A DNA stretch of 64,000 nucleotides from Dyella_B sp036746095 (GTDB lineage Bacteria; Pseudomonadota; Gammaproteobacteria; Xanthomonadales; Rhodanobacteraceae), in the NCBI RefSeq assembly GCF_036746095.1, contig NZ_DAIOEU010000004.1, forward strand, positions 62,001 to 126,000. The letters are read 5' to 3'. Of the stretch, positions 1-9,686 are shown piece after piece (the first letter of the stretch is position 1; the number at the start of each line of letters is the position of its first letter). A program made the position numbers and the translations under genes. The notes under the pieces are model-generated. The model was not told the DNA's origin. It saw only the letters and a list, made by a program, of their open reading frames with translations, and made no database searches.

Positions 1-1
1 C

Positions 2-1438
2 GGCACCCGCATCGAGGACAGCGCGGCCGAGTTCGATCATGTCGAAGCGGCCATCCGCCGCGTGATTGCGCCGGATCAGCTCGACAGCATCATCGACAAC
101 ATAGGCCTGCCGCTCAGCGGTACCAACATGGTCTACAACAACAGCGGGACCATCGGTCCGCAGGACGGCGACATCCAGGTGCTGTTGAAGGAAGGCCATG
201 CACCGAGCGCGCAGTACGTGAAGACCTTGCGTGCGGTGCTGCCGCGCGAATTCCCCGGCACCACGTTCGCGTTCCTGCCGGCCGACATGGTCAGCCAGAT
301 CCTCAACTTCGGTGCACCCGCACCGCTGGACGTGAAGATTTCCGGCCGCAACAACGCCGCCAACGAAGCATATGCAATTCAACTGCTGCGCAAGATGCGC
401 GAAATTCCGGGCATCGCCGACGTCCGCTTGCAGCAGTCGACCGGTGCGCCGCAATTGAACGTGGACGTGGACCGCGTGCGCGCCGACGAGTTGGGCATCA
501 CCGAGCATGACGTCACCAACAGCATGGTCGCCTCGCTGGCTGGCAGTCTGCAGGTGGCGCCGGTGTTCTGGCTCAATCCCAGAAACGGCGTGTCCTACGC
601 GGTGGTGGCGCAAACGCCGCAATACCGCATCGATTCGCTGGCCCAGCTGCAAAGCCTGCCGGTTACTTCCTCGGCGACCGGCGCGCACCAGATCCTTGGC
701 GCGTTGGCGACGATCAAGCGCACGGCCAGCCCAGCGGTGGTAACCCACTACAACATCGCGCCCTCGTTCGACATCTATGCAGCCGTGCAGGGGCGCGATC
801 TTGGCGCGGTCTCCCGCGCCATCCAGAACGTGCTGAATGCGGAAGCGAAGAACCGGCCCAAAGGTTCCATCGTGCAATTGCTCGGCCAGGTCACCGCCAT
901 GAACACGGCGTTCTCCGGCCTGCTGTTCGGCCTGCTCGGCGCGATCGTGCTGATCTACATGTTGATCGTGGTGAACTTCCAATCCTGGCTCGATCCGTTC
1001 GTGATCATCACCGCGTTGCCCGCGGCGTTGGCCGGCATCGTGTGGATACTGTTCATCACGCACACCACGCTGTCGGTGCCTGCGCTCACCGGTGCGATCA
1101 TGTGCATGGGCGTGGCGACGGCCAACTCGATCCTGGTGGTGAGCTTCGCGCGCGAACGCCTGGCCGAACATGGCGATGCGATGAAGGCTGCGCTGGAAGC
1201 GGGCTTCACGCGCTTCCGCCCGGTGTGCATGACGGCGCTGGCGATGATCATCGGCATGCTGCCGATGGCGCTCACGCAAGAGCAGAACTCGCCGCTGGGC
1301 CGCGCCGTGATCGGCGGCCTGTTGTTTGCTACTTGCGCCACCCTGCTGTTCGTGCCCGTGGTCTTCAGCATGGTGCATGGGCGCGAGCAAGGCGCTACGG
1401 ATTTGAACTCTGTTCCGGGAATTCCCCATGTCGCATAA
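2..1438 (+). CDS. RND efflux permease, C-terminal part (5' end outside window)
   Basis: The frame is open from the first bases of the window, so this is the last 478 residues of a proton-driven inner-membrane pump that is normally about 1050 residues. It carries the second periplasmic porter domain and then the last transmembrane helices. The helix IVLIYMLIVVNFQSWLDPFV and the segment GVATANSILVVSFARE are typical of HAE-type permeases. Its stop overlaps the start of the adaptor gene by 11 bases, so permease, adaptor and outer-membrane factor form one operon. Permease-first order is less usual than adaptor-first. The substrate cannot be told from this part. Confidence 0.93.
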   Translation, partial: GTRIEDSAAEFDHVEAAIRRVIAPDQLDSIIDNIGLPLSGTNMVYNNSGTIGPQDGDIQVLLKEGHAPSAQYVKTLRAVLPREFPGTTFAFLPADMVSQILNFGAPAPLDVKISGRNNAANEAYAIQLLRKMREIPGIADVRLQQSTGAPQLNVDVDRVRADELGITEHDVTNSMVASLAGSLQVAPVFWLNPRNGVSYAVVAQTPQYRIDSLAQLQSLPVTSSATGAHQILGALATIKRTASPAVVTHYNIAPSFDIYAAVQGRDLGAVSRAIQNVLNAEAKNRPKGSIVQLLGQVTAMNTAFSGLLFGLLGAIVLIYMLIVVNFQSWLDPFVIITALPAALAGIVWILFITHTTLSVPALTGAIMCMGVATANSILVVSFARERLAEHGDAMKAALEAGFTRFRPVCMTALAMIIGMLPMALTQEQNSPLGRAVIGGLLFATCATLLFVPVVFSMVHGREQGATDLNSVPGIPHVA

Positions 1439-2639
1439 CCCTGCCTCCGTACAAGTCGCGCAGAAACCTCAGCACCTGAAGGCTATCGGCATCGGTGGCG
1501 GTGTGCTCGCGGCGCTGGTGGTCGCACTTGGCCTGGGCATCCGTTTTCATCAGCATCACGAATTGGTGCAGTGGACCGATGCGCAGCTCATCCCCAGTGT
1601 TCGCGTCGTGTCCGCGGCCGATCCTGCCAAAAATCACCTCATCACGCTGCCAGGCCATTTGCAGGCCTGGGATAGCGCGCCGATCCATGCGCGCGTCGGC
1701 GGCTATCTGAAAGCCTGGTACAAGGACATCGGCGACAAAGTGAAGGCCGGCGACGTGCTTGCCGTGATCGATACGCCGGAACTCGACCAACAGCTTGAAC
1801 AGGCCAGGGCGGTGCTGACCAAGGCGCAAGCCGATGCCAACCTGGCCAATATCACTTCCAGGCGCTGGCAGCATTTGCTTGGCTCGGATTCGGTCTCCAA
1901 GCAGGAGGCGGATGAAAAGGTCGGCGAAGCCGCGGCTGCGCAGGCCACGGTCCTGGCAGCGAAGGCCGACGTGGATCGCCTGCAGGCACTGGAGTCGTTC
2001 AAGAAGATCGTGGCGCCGTTCGACGGCGTGGTTACGGCGCGTCGTACGGACGTGGGTGACTTGATCACCGCCAACAACGAAAGCGGCCCCGAACTGTTCA
2101 GCGTCGCCGATACCGCCCGCATGCGCTTGTATGTGCCGGTGCCCGAGGTGGACGCCAATGCGATCAAGCCGGGCATGACGGTCACGCTCAGCGTGCCGGA
2201 ACAGCCGGGGCGCACGTTCAAGGCCACGCTGATCGGCAACTCCCATGCCATCAACCAAAGCTCCGGCAGCCTGCTCGCCCAGTTCGTCGCCGACAACGGC
2301 GATGAAGGGCTCAAACCCGGCGACTACGCGGATGTTCAATTGGCCCTGCCGGTCGATCCGCACATCGTGAGCGTGCCGTCCAGCGCGTTGATCTTCCGCG
2401 ACAAGGGAGCGCAGGTGGCGGTGCTGGGGCCAGACAGCCGCGCGCATCTGCACGACGTGCATATCGCTGTAGACATGGGCACCACGCTGCAGATCGACAA
2501 AGGACTGAGCCTGGATGATCGCGTGATCGAGAATCCGCCCGATTCGCTGATGGATGGCGACAAAGTGAGCGTGGACACCGATACCGACCAGCAACTGGCC
2601 GCGAACGATACGGGGAAGCACGGTGAATCGGCTCACTAA
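1428..2639 (+). CDS. RND efflux periplasmic adaptor subunit (membrane fusion protein)
   Basis: A 403-residue adaptor that would bridge the permease to the outer-membrane channel. It has an N-terminal membrane anchor (about residues 20-40), then a barrel-sandwich/lipoyl half (GGYLKAWYKDIGDKVKAGDV), an alpha-helical hairpin rich in Ala and Gln (about 120-190), the second lipoyl half (IVAPFDGVVTARRTDVGDLI) and beta-barrel and membrane-proximal domains. Length and order fit the HlyD/AcrA family. It overlaps the genes on both sides, which indicates translational coupling. No substrate-specific feature is visible. Confidence 0.93.
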   Translation: MSHNPASVQVAQKPQHLKAIGIGGGVLAALVVALGLGIRFHQHHELVQWTDAQLIPSVRVVSAADPAKNHLITLPGHLQAWDSAPIHARVGGYLKAWYKDIGDKVKAGDVLAVIDTPELDQQLEQARAVLTKAQADANLANITSRRWQHLLGSDSVSKQEADEKVGEAAAAQATVLAAKADVDRLQALESFKKIVAPFDGVVTARRTDVGDLITANNESGPELFSVADTARMRLYVPVPEVDANAIKPGMTVTLSVPEQPGRTFKATLIGNSHAINQSSGSLLAQFVADNGDEGLKPGDYADVQLALPVDPHIVSVPSSALIFRDKGAQVAVLGPDSRAHLHDVHIAVDMGTTLQIDKGLSLDDRVIENPPDSLMDGDKVSVDTDTDQQLAANDTGKHGESAH

Positions 2640-4080
2640 ACGTTCCCTCATGGCGATCATGCTGGCGACGCTTGGCGGTTGCTCGCTGGCGCCGGCGTAC
2701 CGCACGCCGGCGTTGCCGCCGATGCCGGCAAACTTCAAGGAAGGCGATACCGCCTGGAAAGTGGCGGCTCCCGCGGACGAGGCATCGCATGGCAATTGGT
2801 GGGCGGTGTACCGCGATGACACCTTGAGCCGGCTGGAAACCCGGCTCGATGCCGACAACCCCGGGCTGGCCGCCGCCTTGGCCAGGTACGACGCGGCGCG
2901 CGCCTTCGAAAGCCAGTTCAGCGCAGGTCTGTTTCCGCACCTGGATGCGGAGGCCAATCCGCTGCGCGCACGCCAGTCGAACAACCGTCCTTTGCGCGGC
3001 AGCAACCAGCCTGACGAATACGACAGCGATACGGTCGGTGTCGGCGCCAGCTATGACCTTGATTTGTGGGGACGCATCCGCAACGAAATCGGCGCGGGCC
3101 ATGCATTGGCGCAGGCGGCACAAGCCGACCTCGCTTCGGCCAAGTTGAGCCTGGAGGCGCAGCTTGCTGGCGACTACGTGCGCCTGCGCGGCTACGACAT
3201 CCAGGTGCGCATCTTGCAGGATGCGTTGAACGCCTATCAGCATGCACTCGTGCTTACGCAGAATCGCCATAGCGGTGGCGTGGCGTCCGGCCTCGACGTG
3301 TCGCGCGCGCAGGCACAGCTTGATGATGCGCAGGCGCAGGTAACCGATGTGCTGGCGCAGCGCGCATTGTCCGAGCATGCCATCGCGGCGCTGGTTGGCG
3401 AGCCCGCATCCAGCTTCTCGATCGCACCCGAACAGGACCAGCTCGAGGTCCCGCTGACACCGGTCGGCGTGCCTTCCACGTTATTGGAGCGGCGCCCCGA
3501 TATCGCCGCAGCCGAGCGGCGCGTGTTTGCCGCCAACGCGGGCATCGGCGTGGCACGCGCGGCGTTCTTTCCGGACATCAGCCTGCAGGGCAGCTACGGT
3601 TTTCAGGACACCGGCATGAACAACCTGCTCGCCATCGGCAATCGCTTCTGGGCGTTGGGGCCGCTGGCGACGTTGAACCTGTTCGACGCCGGCCTGCGGC
3701 GTGCAGAGCTGCGTGAAGCGCATGCGCGATTTGCGCAAACATCAGCCGATTATCGCCAAACGGTGCTCACCGCTTTCCGCGAAGTGGAAGACGATCTGGC
3801 GCTGTTGCAGCAGCTGGGCATGGAAGCCAGGCAGGAAGACCAGGCGTTCGCCGCCGCGCAGCAGACCTTGAACATCGCCACCAACCGTTATCGGGAAGGC
3901 ATCGTGAATTATCTCGATGTAGTGGTCGCGCAAACGGCCGCCTTGTCGGCGCAACGCAATGCGGAGACGATCCGTACGCGTCGGTTGCAGGCGAGCGTGG
4001 ATTTGATTCGTGCGATCGGTGGCGGATGGGCGCGTGATACGGCGGGGATGGATGCTCCTGCGACGGCAAAGGCCGAGTAG
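2623..4080 (+). CDS. RND efflux outer-membrane lipoprotein, NodT family
   Basis: A 485-residue outer-membrane channel subunit of the TolC/OprM class. The N-terminus is a lipoprotein signal ending in LATLGGC, with Cys20 as the lipidation site. Two outer-membrane-efflux repeats follow; the motif LLERRPDIAAAERRVFAANA near residue 290 is a hallmark of the NodT group. It starts with GTG 17 bases inside the end of the adaptor gene. It completes the first tripartite pump, and the gene then converges with priA. A second, unrelated set of the same three components lies at 28.7-34.5 kb. Confidence 0.93.
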   Translation: MNRLTKRSLMAIMLATLGGCSLAPAYRTPALPPMPANFKEGDTAWKVAAPADEASHGNWWAVYRDDTLSRLETRLDADNPGLAAALARYDAARAFESQFSAGLFPHLDAEANPLRARQSNNRPLRGSNQPDEYDSDTVGVGASYDLDLWGRIRNEIGAGHALAQAAQADLASAKLSLEAQLAGDYVRLRGYDIQVRILQDALNAYQHALVLTQNRHSGGVASGLDVSRAQAQLDDAQAQVTDVLAQRALSEHAIAALVGEPASSFSIAPEQDQLEVPLTPVGVPSTLLERRPDIAAAERRVFAANAGIGVARAAFFPDISLQGSYGFQDTGMNNLLAIGNRFWALGPLATLNLFDAGLRRAELREAHARFAQTSADYRQTVLTAFREVEDDLALLQQLGMEARQEDQAFAAAQQTLNIATNRYREGIVNYLDVVVAQTAALSAQRNAETIRTRRLQASVDLIRAIGGGWARDTAGMDAPATAKAE

Positions 4081-4154
4081 CCTGCGCGGCAGAATGATGA
4101 TCGCGAGGGTGCCTTACCCTGAGGGCGCACTTGCCGGCAACCCCTGCCAACCGC

Positions 4155-6329
4155 TCAATACAAATCAACTGGATCCACATCCAACGACCAGCGCACCTTG
4201 CGCGCACCAGGCAACTGCGCCAACTGCGCCGACCACGGCCGCATCGCCGCATGCAAATCGCGCCGGCTGGCCGACTCAATCAGCAATTGCCCGCGCTGAC
4301 GTCCCGCACGCAATGGCATCGGCGCCGGCATGGGCCCGGCAATCTGCAACGCATCGCTAGCCGGCAACGCGGCGCACGCCTCGGCAAGAAATGCATCTAC
4401 CGCCGCGCGCTGGTGCGCATCACAACGCAACAGCACTTGGTGGCCGTACGGCGGCAAGCCGGCTTGCTTGCGTTCCGCGAGCAAGGTTTTCGCCGCGGCG
4501 GCGTAGCCTTGCGCCAGCAACGTATGCAGCAGCGGATGAGCGGGATGATGCGTCTGCAGCAACACGCGTCCGGGTTTGCGCGCACGTCCCGCGCGGCCGG
4601 CCACTTGCACCGTCAGTTGGGCGAGCCGTTCGCCGGCGCGGAAATCGACGCTGAGCAGACCTTCGTCCACGCCGACGATGGCGACCAAGGTGAGGTTCGG
4701 CAGATCGTGGCCCTTGGCCAGCATCTGCGTGCCGACCAGGATGGCCGGTGCATCGTCAGTCAGATGGCCCAATAGCTGTTCGAACGCATCGCGCCGGCGC
4801 GTGGTTTCGCGATCGATACGCAACACCGGCACTTGCTGGAAATGCGCGGTAAGCGCTTCTTCCAGTCGCTCGGTGCCTTGGCCTTGCGGTTTCAAATCCT
4901 GGCCGCCGCACACGGGGCAAGCTGGTGGCACCGGCGCTTGCAGGTCGCAATGATGGCAAACCAGCTTGCGCCAGGCGGCATGCAGGGTCAGTGGGTGCTC
5001 GCAGCGCGGACATTCCGCGTGCCAGCCGCAGCTATGGCACAACAGCACCGGCGCATAGCCGCGGCGGTTGCGAAACACCAATGCTTGTTCGCCACGTGCA
5101 ACGGTTTCGCCAACGGCATGCAGGAGGGCCGGCGACAAGCCGTGTTCCAGCCGCTGCGCGCGCATGTCGATGATCTGCACCTGTGGCGGATGCGTGGCAG
5201 CCGGACGCGAACGCAAATGCAGCGCGCGATAGCGCCCGGCCTCGACGTTGGCGAGACTTTCCAGCGACGGCGTGGCGGAGCCGAGCAGCACCGGCACTTG
5301 CAAGGCACGCGCACGCACCAGTGCAAGATCGCGCCCGTGATAGCGAAAGCCTTCTTGTTGCTTGTAGGCACCATCGTGTTCTTCGTCGACGATGATCAAA
5401 CCCGCATGCGGCAGTGGCGTGAATACCGCCGAGCGCGTACCGAGCACCACCTTCGCCTCACCCGCGCGCATGCGCAGCCACGCGCGTGCGCGTTCGCCTT
5501 CGGCCAGGTTGGAATGCAGCACTTCCACCGGTACGCCCAGCCGTTCGCGCAGGCGGCGCGCGGTTTGCGGGGCCAGGCCGATCTCCGGCACCAGCAGCAG
5601 CGCTTGCTTGCCTTGTGCCAGCGTGCGTTCGATCAGCGAAAGATAGACCTCCGTCTTGCCGCTGCCGGTGATGCCATCGAGCAGGAACGGCTGGAAGCGG
5701 CCGAAGGCTTCCGTTACTGCCGCGACCGCCGCTTCTTGTTCGGCGTGCAGCGCAAGCTTGGGTGCTTTGGGAAAGAAACCTGCCGCCGGCGCCGGTTCAC
5801 CGCGCTCGATCAAGCCAGCGCCGGCCAGACGCCGCGCGGCCGGTCGCCAGTCGGGCACAGACACATCCAGTTCTGCGGCCGACATTGGCCCGGCGAGCAA
5901 GGTCTGCAACAACGCACGACTGCCGCCGCGTCGGCTGCCGGCGTCCAGGGCGCTGCGCCCGGCGATGGTCAACTGCCAGATCGGTTCCTGGGTTTCCGGC
6001 AACGCTTTGTCTTCGCGCAGCAACAGTGGCAAGGCGTTGGCATAGGCTTCGCCGGGTGCGCCGAGCCAGTAGTCGGCGGCCCAGGCCAGGGTTTGCATCA
6101 GTTCGGCATCCAGCAGCGGCGCGTCATCCAGCACGCGCAGTACGCGCTTGAGTTTTGCGCTGCCCACCTGCGCAGGCACATCCGCCTGCACGACGACGCC
6201 CACCGACTTGTTGCGGCCAAAGGGCACAAGCACACGGCTGCCGACGGTCGCCGCGCCGTTGGCCGGTGGCAAGTAGTCGAACAAGGTGGGAAGTGGAACC
6301 GGCAGGGCAACACGAAGAACGAATGGCAT
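4155..6329 (-). CDS. priA: Primosomal protein N', replication restart helicase PriA
   Basis: A 724-residue 3'-to-5' helicase that recognises stalled forks and reloads the replisome. The 3'-end-binding N-terminus (MPFVLRVALPVPLPTLFDYL) defines the start at 6329; the frame is open further upstream but only with non-homologous sequence. Visible are Walker A GITGSGKT (about 219-226), the DEEH box (IVDEEHDGAYKQQ) and the paired zinc-binding cysteines between the helicase lobes (CHSCGWHAECPRC and CHHC, CPVC). Length matches the family (about 730). It converges with the efflux operon. Two inverted DnaA boxes lie about 140 bases upstream of its start. Confidence 0.97.
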   Translation of the reverse strand: MPFVLRVALPVPLPTLFDYLPPANGAATVGSRVLVPFGRNKSVGVVVQADVPAQVGSAKLKRVLRVLDDAPLLDAELMQTLAWAADYWLGAPGEAYANALPLLLREDKALPETQEPIWQLTIAGRSALDAGSRRGGSRALLQTLLAGPMSAAELDVSVPDWRPAARRLAGAGLIERGEPAPAAGFFPKAPKLALHAEQEAAVAAVTEAFGRFQPFLLDGITGSGKTEVYLSLIERTLAQGKQALLLVPEIGLAPQTARRLRERLGVPVEVLHSNLAEGERARAWLRMRAGEAKVVLGTRSAVFTPLPHAGLIIVDEEHDGAYKQQEGFRYHGRDLALVRARALQVPVLLGSATPSLESLANVEAGRYRALHLRSRPAATHPPQVQIIDMRAQRLEHGLSPALLHAVGETVARGEQALVFRNRRGYAPVLLCHSCGWHAECPRCEHPLTLHAAWRKLVCHHCDLQAPVPPACPVCGGQDLKPQGQGTERLEEALTAHFQQVPVLRIDRETTRRRDAFEQLLGHLTDDAPAILVGTQMLAKGHDLPNLTLVAIVGVDEGLLSVDFRAGERLAQLTVQVAGRAGRARKPGRVLLQTHHPAHPLLHTLLAQGYAAAAKTLLAERKQAGLPPYGHQVLLRCDAHQRAAVDAFLAEACAALPASDALQIAGPMPAPMPLRAGRQRGQLLIESASRRDLHAAMRPWSAQLAQLPGARKVRWSLDVDPVDLY

Positions 6330-6707
6330 GGCTGAGTGTATCGTGCGCGACCGTCGGAACCGCTGGCATCTGCCTGTAGGCAACATGCAGGGCAAGCTTG
6401 CCGGCGATTGCTAGGCTGTCATCTAGGAAAAACGCCTAAGTGACTCATCGGCACATGTTTTTTCGCTTATCCACAAGAGCTGTGGATAAGTCTGTGGATG
6501 CGCCGTTGAGAGGAGGCCGTTTCGCGCATCAAACCGGCCCTTGTGACAGGCTGTTCAACTTTTGACCAGCTAAAAATTATCATCTGCATCAATGGGTTGA
6601 AAGGCCGGCATGGTTTCGTTCAAGGTGGGCTCACGGGCTTGACACACGAGTATGTCAATACCTTGACGCTGTGCAAAACCGTTGTTCCATGCTTCCTGAA
6701 ATGCCAC
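6330..6707. other. 378-base intergenic region upstream of priA
   Basis: No convincing gene is visible. The half nearest priA contains the DnaA-box pair described separately. The other half (about 6540-6700) is AT-richer and ends at the 3' end of the DUF3667 gene. It has no clear hairpin with a T-run and no tRNA-like fold that I could recognise by eye. Confidence 0.5.
6467..6489. promoter_or_regulatory. Inverted pair of perfect DnaA boxes
   Basis: TTATCCACA at 6467-6475 and its exact reverse complement TGTGGATAA at 6481-6489 are separated by AGAGC. Both match the strongest DnaA box. A further weaker copy, TGTGGATG, starts at 6493. The site is about 140 bases upstream of the priA start codon. 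It could be a DnaA-controlled operator, a DnaA-titrating site, or by structure a hairpin. The match is directly visible; the role is inferred. Confidence 0.7.
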
Positions 6708-7865
6708 TCAGTGAGCCAGGCCAAGGGTCGCCGCGACCGTCAGAACCAGCAGCAGCAGCCAGAAATAGCACCACCCTACGCACCAGTACTTCAGCAGCGT
6801 CATCGCCCAGCCCTGGCGGTACACCCGCTTCTGCATGATCAACAGGTAGGCCGGCACCCATAGGATCAAGCCCGCCTGCAGCAGGCCCGCCACGTAACCG
6901 GCCCAGGCAGCGACCGGCCGCAGCCAGGTGTTGAGCATTCCGGCGATCACGATCAGCAGCAGGCTTACGAACAGGAATGCATGGCTGTGCAGGGAGACGA
7001 TCAGGTGCTCCATGTAGAGTCGCCGCTTGAAGATGTAGAACAGCTTCAGCAGCAAGGCGAACACCGGCACGAGCACCAGCATGGTGCCAGGCAGCGCGCC
7101 ATAGATCCCGGCTTCCAGATGTTCCCAGGCTTCGCGGCGCTCGGCGGTCGTGCCCCGCTTGAGCGTCCGCATGTTCTTCCTGATGTGATCGCCGAATTCG
7201 GTCAGGCGCTCATTGGCAAAAGCCGGTAGCCAGCCGATGTGGACCGGCTGCTCCCGGTTGCTGGCGCCTTCGTTTTGTTCATTGGGTGGCTTGCTGGCGG
7301 TCGATGCACTGGCTGGCGCACCCAGCTCGGCGAGCCGCGCGGTGGCCTGCTCGTGCAGTTTCTGTTCGGTCTGGTCGATCTGCGCCACGATGGCGGCATT
7401 GCCGATGGCACGCGTGGCTTCCAGTGCCTGCAGCTTGGTATCGAGCTGGCGTCGGACCTGCTGTGCGGTTTGCGCTTGCGAGAAATCGGCATCCTGATCG
7501 ATGACGACGGCGCTGCGCTGATGGCGGTGCTCGATGCGTTGCGCAATCACGTCGGTGGCCAGGTGCAGCACGAAAAACGACAGCAGGCACAACACGAACA
7601 TCAGCCGGAACGGCGCGATATAGCGCACCCGCCGTCCGCTGAAATATTCCAGCGTGAGATAGCCGGGTTTCAGGAACAGCGCCGGCAACGTGTGCAGGAT
7701 GCGCCCGTCGATATGTAGGAAGGTTTCGAAGAATTCCTCGAACAAGCCATGCACCGGCCGCAGCACGCTATGCACGGATTGGCCGCAGTGATGGCAGAAC
7801 TCGCCCTGCAACGGCGCCTGGCAGTTGGCGCAGAGCGCGCCTTCGTAGGAGATCAAGTCCTTCAT
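6708..7865 (-). CDS. DUF3667-type membrane protein with N-terminal zinc ribbon
   Basis: A 385-residue protein of unknown function. It opens with a zinc-ribbon-like motif (CANCQAPLQGEFCHHCGQ, about residues 11-28), then a first hydrophobic segment (PFRLMFVLCLLSFFVLHLAT). A charged, probably coiled region rich in Gln and Glu follows (about 140-220), then four or so further membrane helices in the C-terminal half. This architecture is that of the DUF3667 family. The start at 7865 is chosen because the homologous part begins MKDLISYEG. Sequence upstream in frame is REP palindrome and not protein. It stands alone between priA and the divergent MATE gene. Confidence 0.8.
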   Translation of the reverse strand: MKDLISYEGALCANCQAPLQGEFCHHCGQSVHSVLRPVHGLFEEFFETFLHIDGRILHTLPALFLKPGYLTLEYFSGRRVRYIAPFRLMFVLCLLSFFVLHLATDVIAQRIEHRHQRSAVVIDQDADFSQAQTAQQVRRQLDTKLQALEATRAIGNAAIVAQIDQTEQKLHEQATARLAELGAPASASTASKPPNEQNEGASNREQPVHIGWLPAFANERLTEFGDHIRKNMRTLKRGTTAERREAWEHLEAGIYGALPGTMLVLVPVFALLLKLFYIFKRRLYMEHLIVSLHSHAFLFVSLLLIVIAGMLNTWLRPVAAWAGYVAGLLQAGLILWVPAYLLIMQKRVYRQGWAMTLLKYWCVGWCYFWLLLLVLTVAATLGLAH

Positions 7866-7965
7866 GCGAGCGTTCCCCTGGTGCAGCGTTGAATCTTGGC
7901 GGCTGGGCAGCAAATTGGGAATAGGGCGCTTGTAGGCCTGCCTCAAAGCCATTTCAGAGCGAGTC

Positions 7966-8084
7966 GTCATTCCGGCGCAGGCCGGAATCCAGTAAAAAAA
8001 ATGATGTGCGAAGCACACGACATAAAGATTTTGAGTGCTTCGCACAGCGTATTTGATCTGGATTCCGGCCTGCGCCGGAATGAC
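7966..8084. repeat. REP doublet (REPIN-like nested palindrome)
   Basis: A REP arm GTCATTCCGGCGCAGGCCGG (7966 onward) is answered by its reverse complement ending at 8084. Inside is a second palindrome, TGTGCGAAGCAC against GTGCTTCGCACA. The whole can fold into one long hairpin. It lies between the divergent DUF3667 and MATE genes. The same arm type recurs at about 9.6, 22.5, 26.9, 34.7, 37.9, 41.8 and 59.8 kb. Confidence 0.85.
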
Positions 8085-8143
8085 CAACATCCCGATAGCC
8101 GCGGCCCCCACAGTACAATGCCCGGCCCGGAGAATTCTCATCC

Positions 8144-9550
8144 ATGAAGCCCATCCATCTCGACCGAGCCCGGGTCTGGCGGGAGATCTGTGCCACGGTG
8201 CACCTCGCCCTGCCGCTGATGCTCGCCCAGCTCGCCGCCATCGGCAGCAACGTCATCGACGCGGTGCTCGCCGGTCACGTCGGTGCGCACGTGCTGGGTT
8301 CGGTGGCGGTCGGTGCGAGCATCTGGTCGCTGGCGATCGTCAGCGGCATCGGCATGATGATGGCGGTGCCGCCGTCGGTCTCGCAGCTCGATGGTGCTGG
8401 CCGCCGCCACGAAGCGGGCCAGGTCTTTCATCAGGCGCTGTGGTTGGCGCTGGCGATGGGTGTGCTGCTGTGGTTTCTGGTGCGGCACGCCGAACCGCTG
8501 ATCAAGCTGATCGGCGTGTCGCCCAGCTTGTATACCGATGTTGGCGAATTCCTGCGTGCGATCAGTTGGGGCGCGCCCGCGCTCACCTGTTACTTCGCGT
8601 TGCGCGGCTTGTCCGAAGGTTTGTCGCTGACGCGGCCTTCGATGTATTTCAGCTTCGGTGGTCTGGTGCTGCTGGTGCCGCTCGGCTACATCTTCATGTT
8701 CGGCAAGCTGGGTTTGCCGCCGCAGGGTGCGCGCGGCTGCGGCATCGCCACGGCGACGGTGCTATGGATCGAGATGCTTTCGTTCGGCACTTACATTGCC
8801 GTGCATCGCAACTACCAGGGGCTTGGCGTGTTCACGCATTTCGAATGGCCGGACTTCAAGCGCATCGGCCAGCTGGTGCACATCGGCCTGCCGATGGCGA
8901 TCACCTTGCTGGCCGAAGGCGGCTTGTTCGTCGCCGCGGCGTTGCTGATAGGCACCATGGGCGAAGACATGGTGGCCAGCCACCAGGTGGCGTTGAACGT
9001 GGCGGCGCTGTTCTTCATGGTGCCGCTCGGCCTGGCGATGGCGATCACCGTGCGCGTGGGCAATGCGGTCGGGCGCGGCGACCCCGCCGGCATTCGCTAT
9101 GCCGGTTTCTGCGGAATCGGGCTTACGCTGGTGACGCAGGCTGTTTCGGCGGGCCTGATGCTGGGTTTCCCGCAGCTGATCGCTTCGCTCTATACCCATG
9201 ACAAGACGGTGATCGCCCTGGCCGCCCAATTGCTGGTGCTGGCCGGGCTGTTCCAGTTTTCCGACGGCATCCAGGTGGCCTCCAACGGCGCCTTGCGTGG
9301 GCTCAAAGACACACGCGTGCCGATGGCGATCACGCTGTTCGCTTACTGGGGCGTGGGCATGCCGGTGGGATGGTGGCTGGCCTTCCACCACGGCCTGGGT
9401 GCGCGGGGTATCTGGATGGGCCTGATCGCCGGATTGAGCATGGCGGCCTTGTTGCTGTTCGTGCGCTTCTGGCGCAGTTCCTACCGGCATCAACCCGGGA
9501 CGTTTGGCCCTGTTGCATCGGCGGCGGCTGATGCCACGATCCCCTCATGA
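8144..9550 (+). CDS. MATE family multidrug efflux transporter (NorM-like)
   Basis: A 468-residue inner-membrane protein with about twelve hydrophobic segments in two homologous halves, the MatE arrangement. The N-terminal half has ALPLMLAQLAAIGSNVIDAV and the second half begins around IGLPMAITLLAEGGLFVAAA, the expected repeat. Such proteins export cationic drugs in exchange for Na+ or H+. The gene is flanked on both sides by REP doublets and so is probably transcribed alone. Length is normal for the family (450-470). Confidence 0.93.
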   Translation: MKPIHLDRARVWREICATVHLALPLMLAQLAAIGSNVIDAVLAGHVGAHVLGSVAVGASIWSLAIVSGIGMMMAVPPSVSQLDGAGRRHEAGQVFHQALWLALAMGVLLWFLVRHAEPLIKLIGVSPSLYTDVGEFLRAISWGAPALTCYFALRGLSEGLSLTRPSMYFSFGGLVLLVPLGYIFMFGKLGLPPQGARGCGIATATVLWIEMLSFGTYIAVHRNYQGLGVFTHFEWPDFKRIGQLVHIGLPMAITLLAEGGLFVAAALLIGTMGEDMVASHQVALNVAALFFMVPLGLAMAITVRVGNAVGRGDPAGIRYAGFCGIGLTLVTQAVSAGLMLGFPQLIASLYTHDKTVIALAAQLLVLAGLFQFSDGIQVASNGALRGLKDTRVPMAITLFAYWGVGMPVGWWLAFHHGLGARGIWMGLIAGLSMAALLLFVRFWRSSYRHQPGTFGPVASAAADATIPS

Positions 9551-9569
9551 CTCATGTACCCTCAAGGCC

Positions 9570-9646
9570 GTCATTCTCGCGCAAGCGGGAATCCATGTTG
9601 CTCTGACGCACCCATAAAAATGGATTCCCGCTTGCGCGGGAATGAC
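9570..9646. repeat. REP doublet
   Basis: Arm GTCATTCTCGCGCAAGCGGG (9570 onward) and an inverted arm ending in GCGGGAATGAC at 9646 flank a 23-base loop. It sits between the MATE gene and sppA and could form a strong hairpin, possibly stabilising or ending the upstream transcript. Confidence 0.85.
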
Positions 9647-9686
9647 GCCATGGGGATAGCCACCACCTAAGGACCTCAAAGCGTTT

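Noticed and set aside
7866..8141. 92-residue N-terminal extension of the DUF3667 protein
   Set aside because: It translates the REP palindromes (IPAQAGIQ and WIPACAGMT type peptides), a known artefact.
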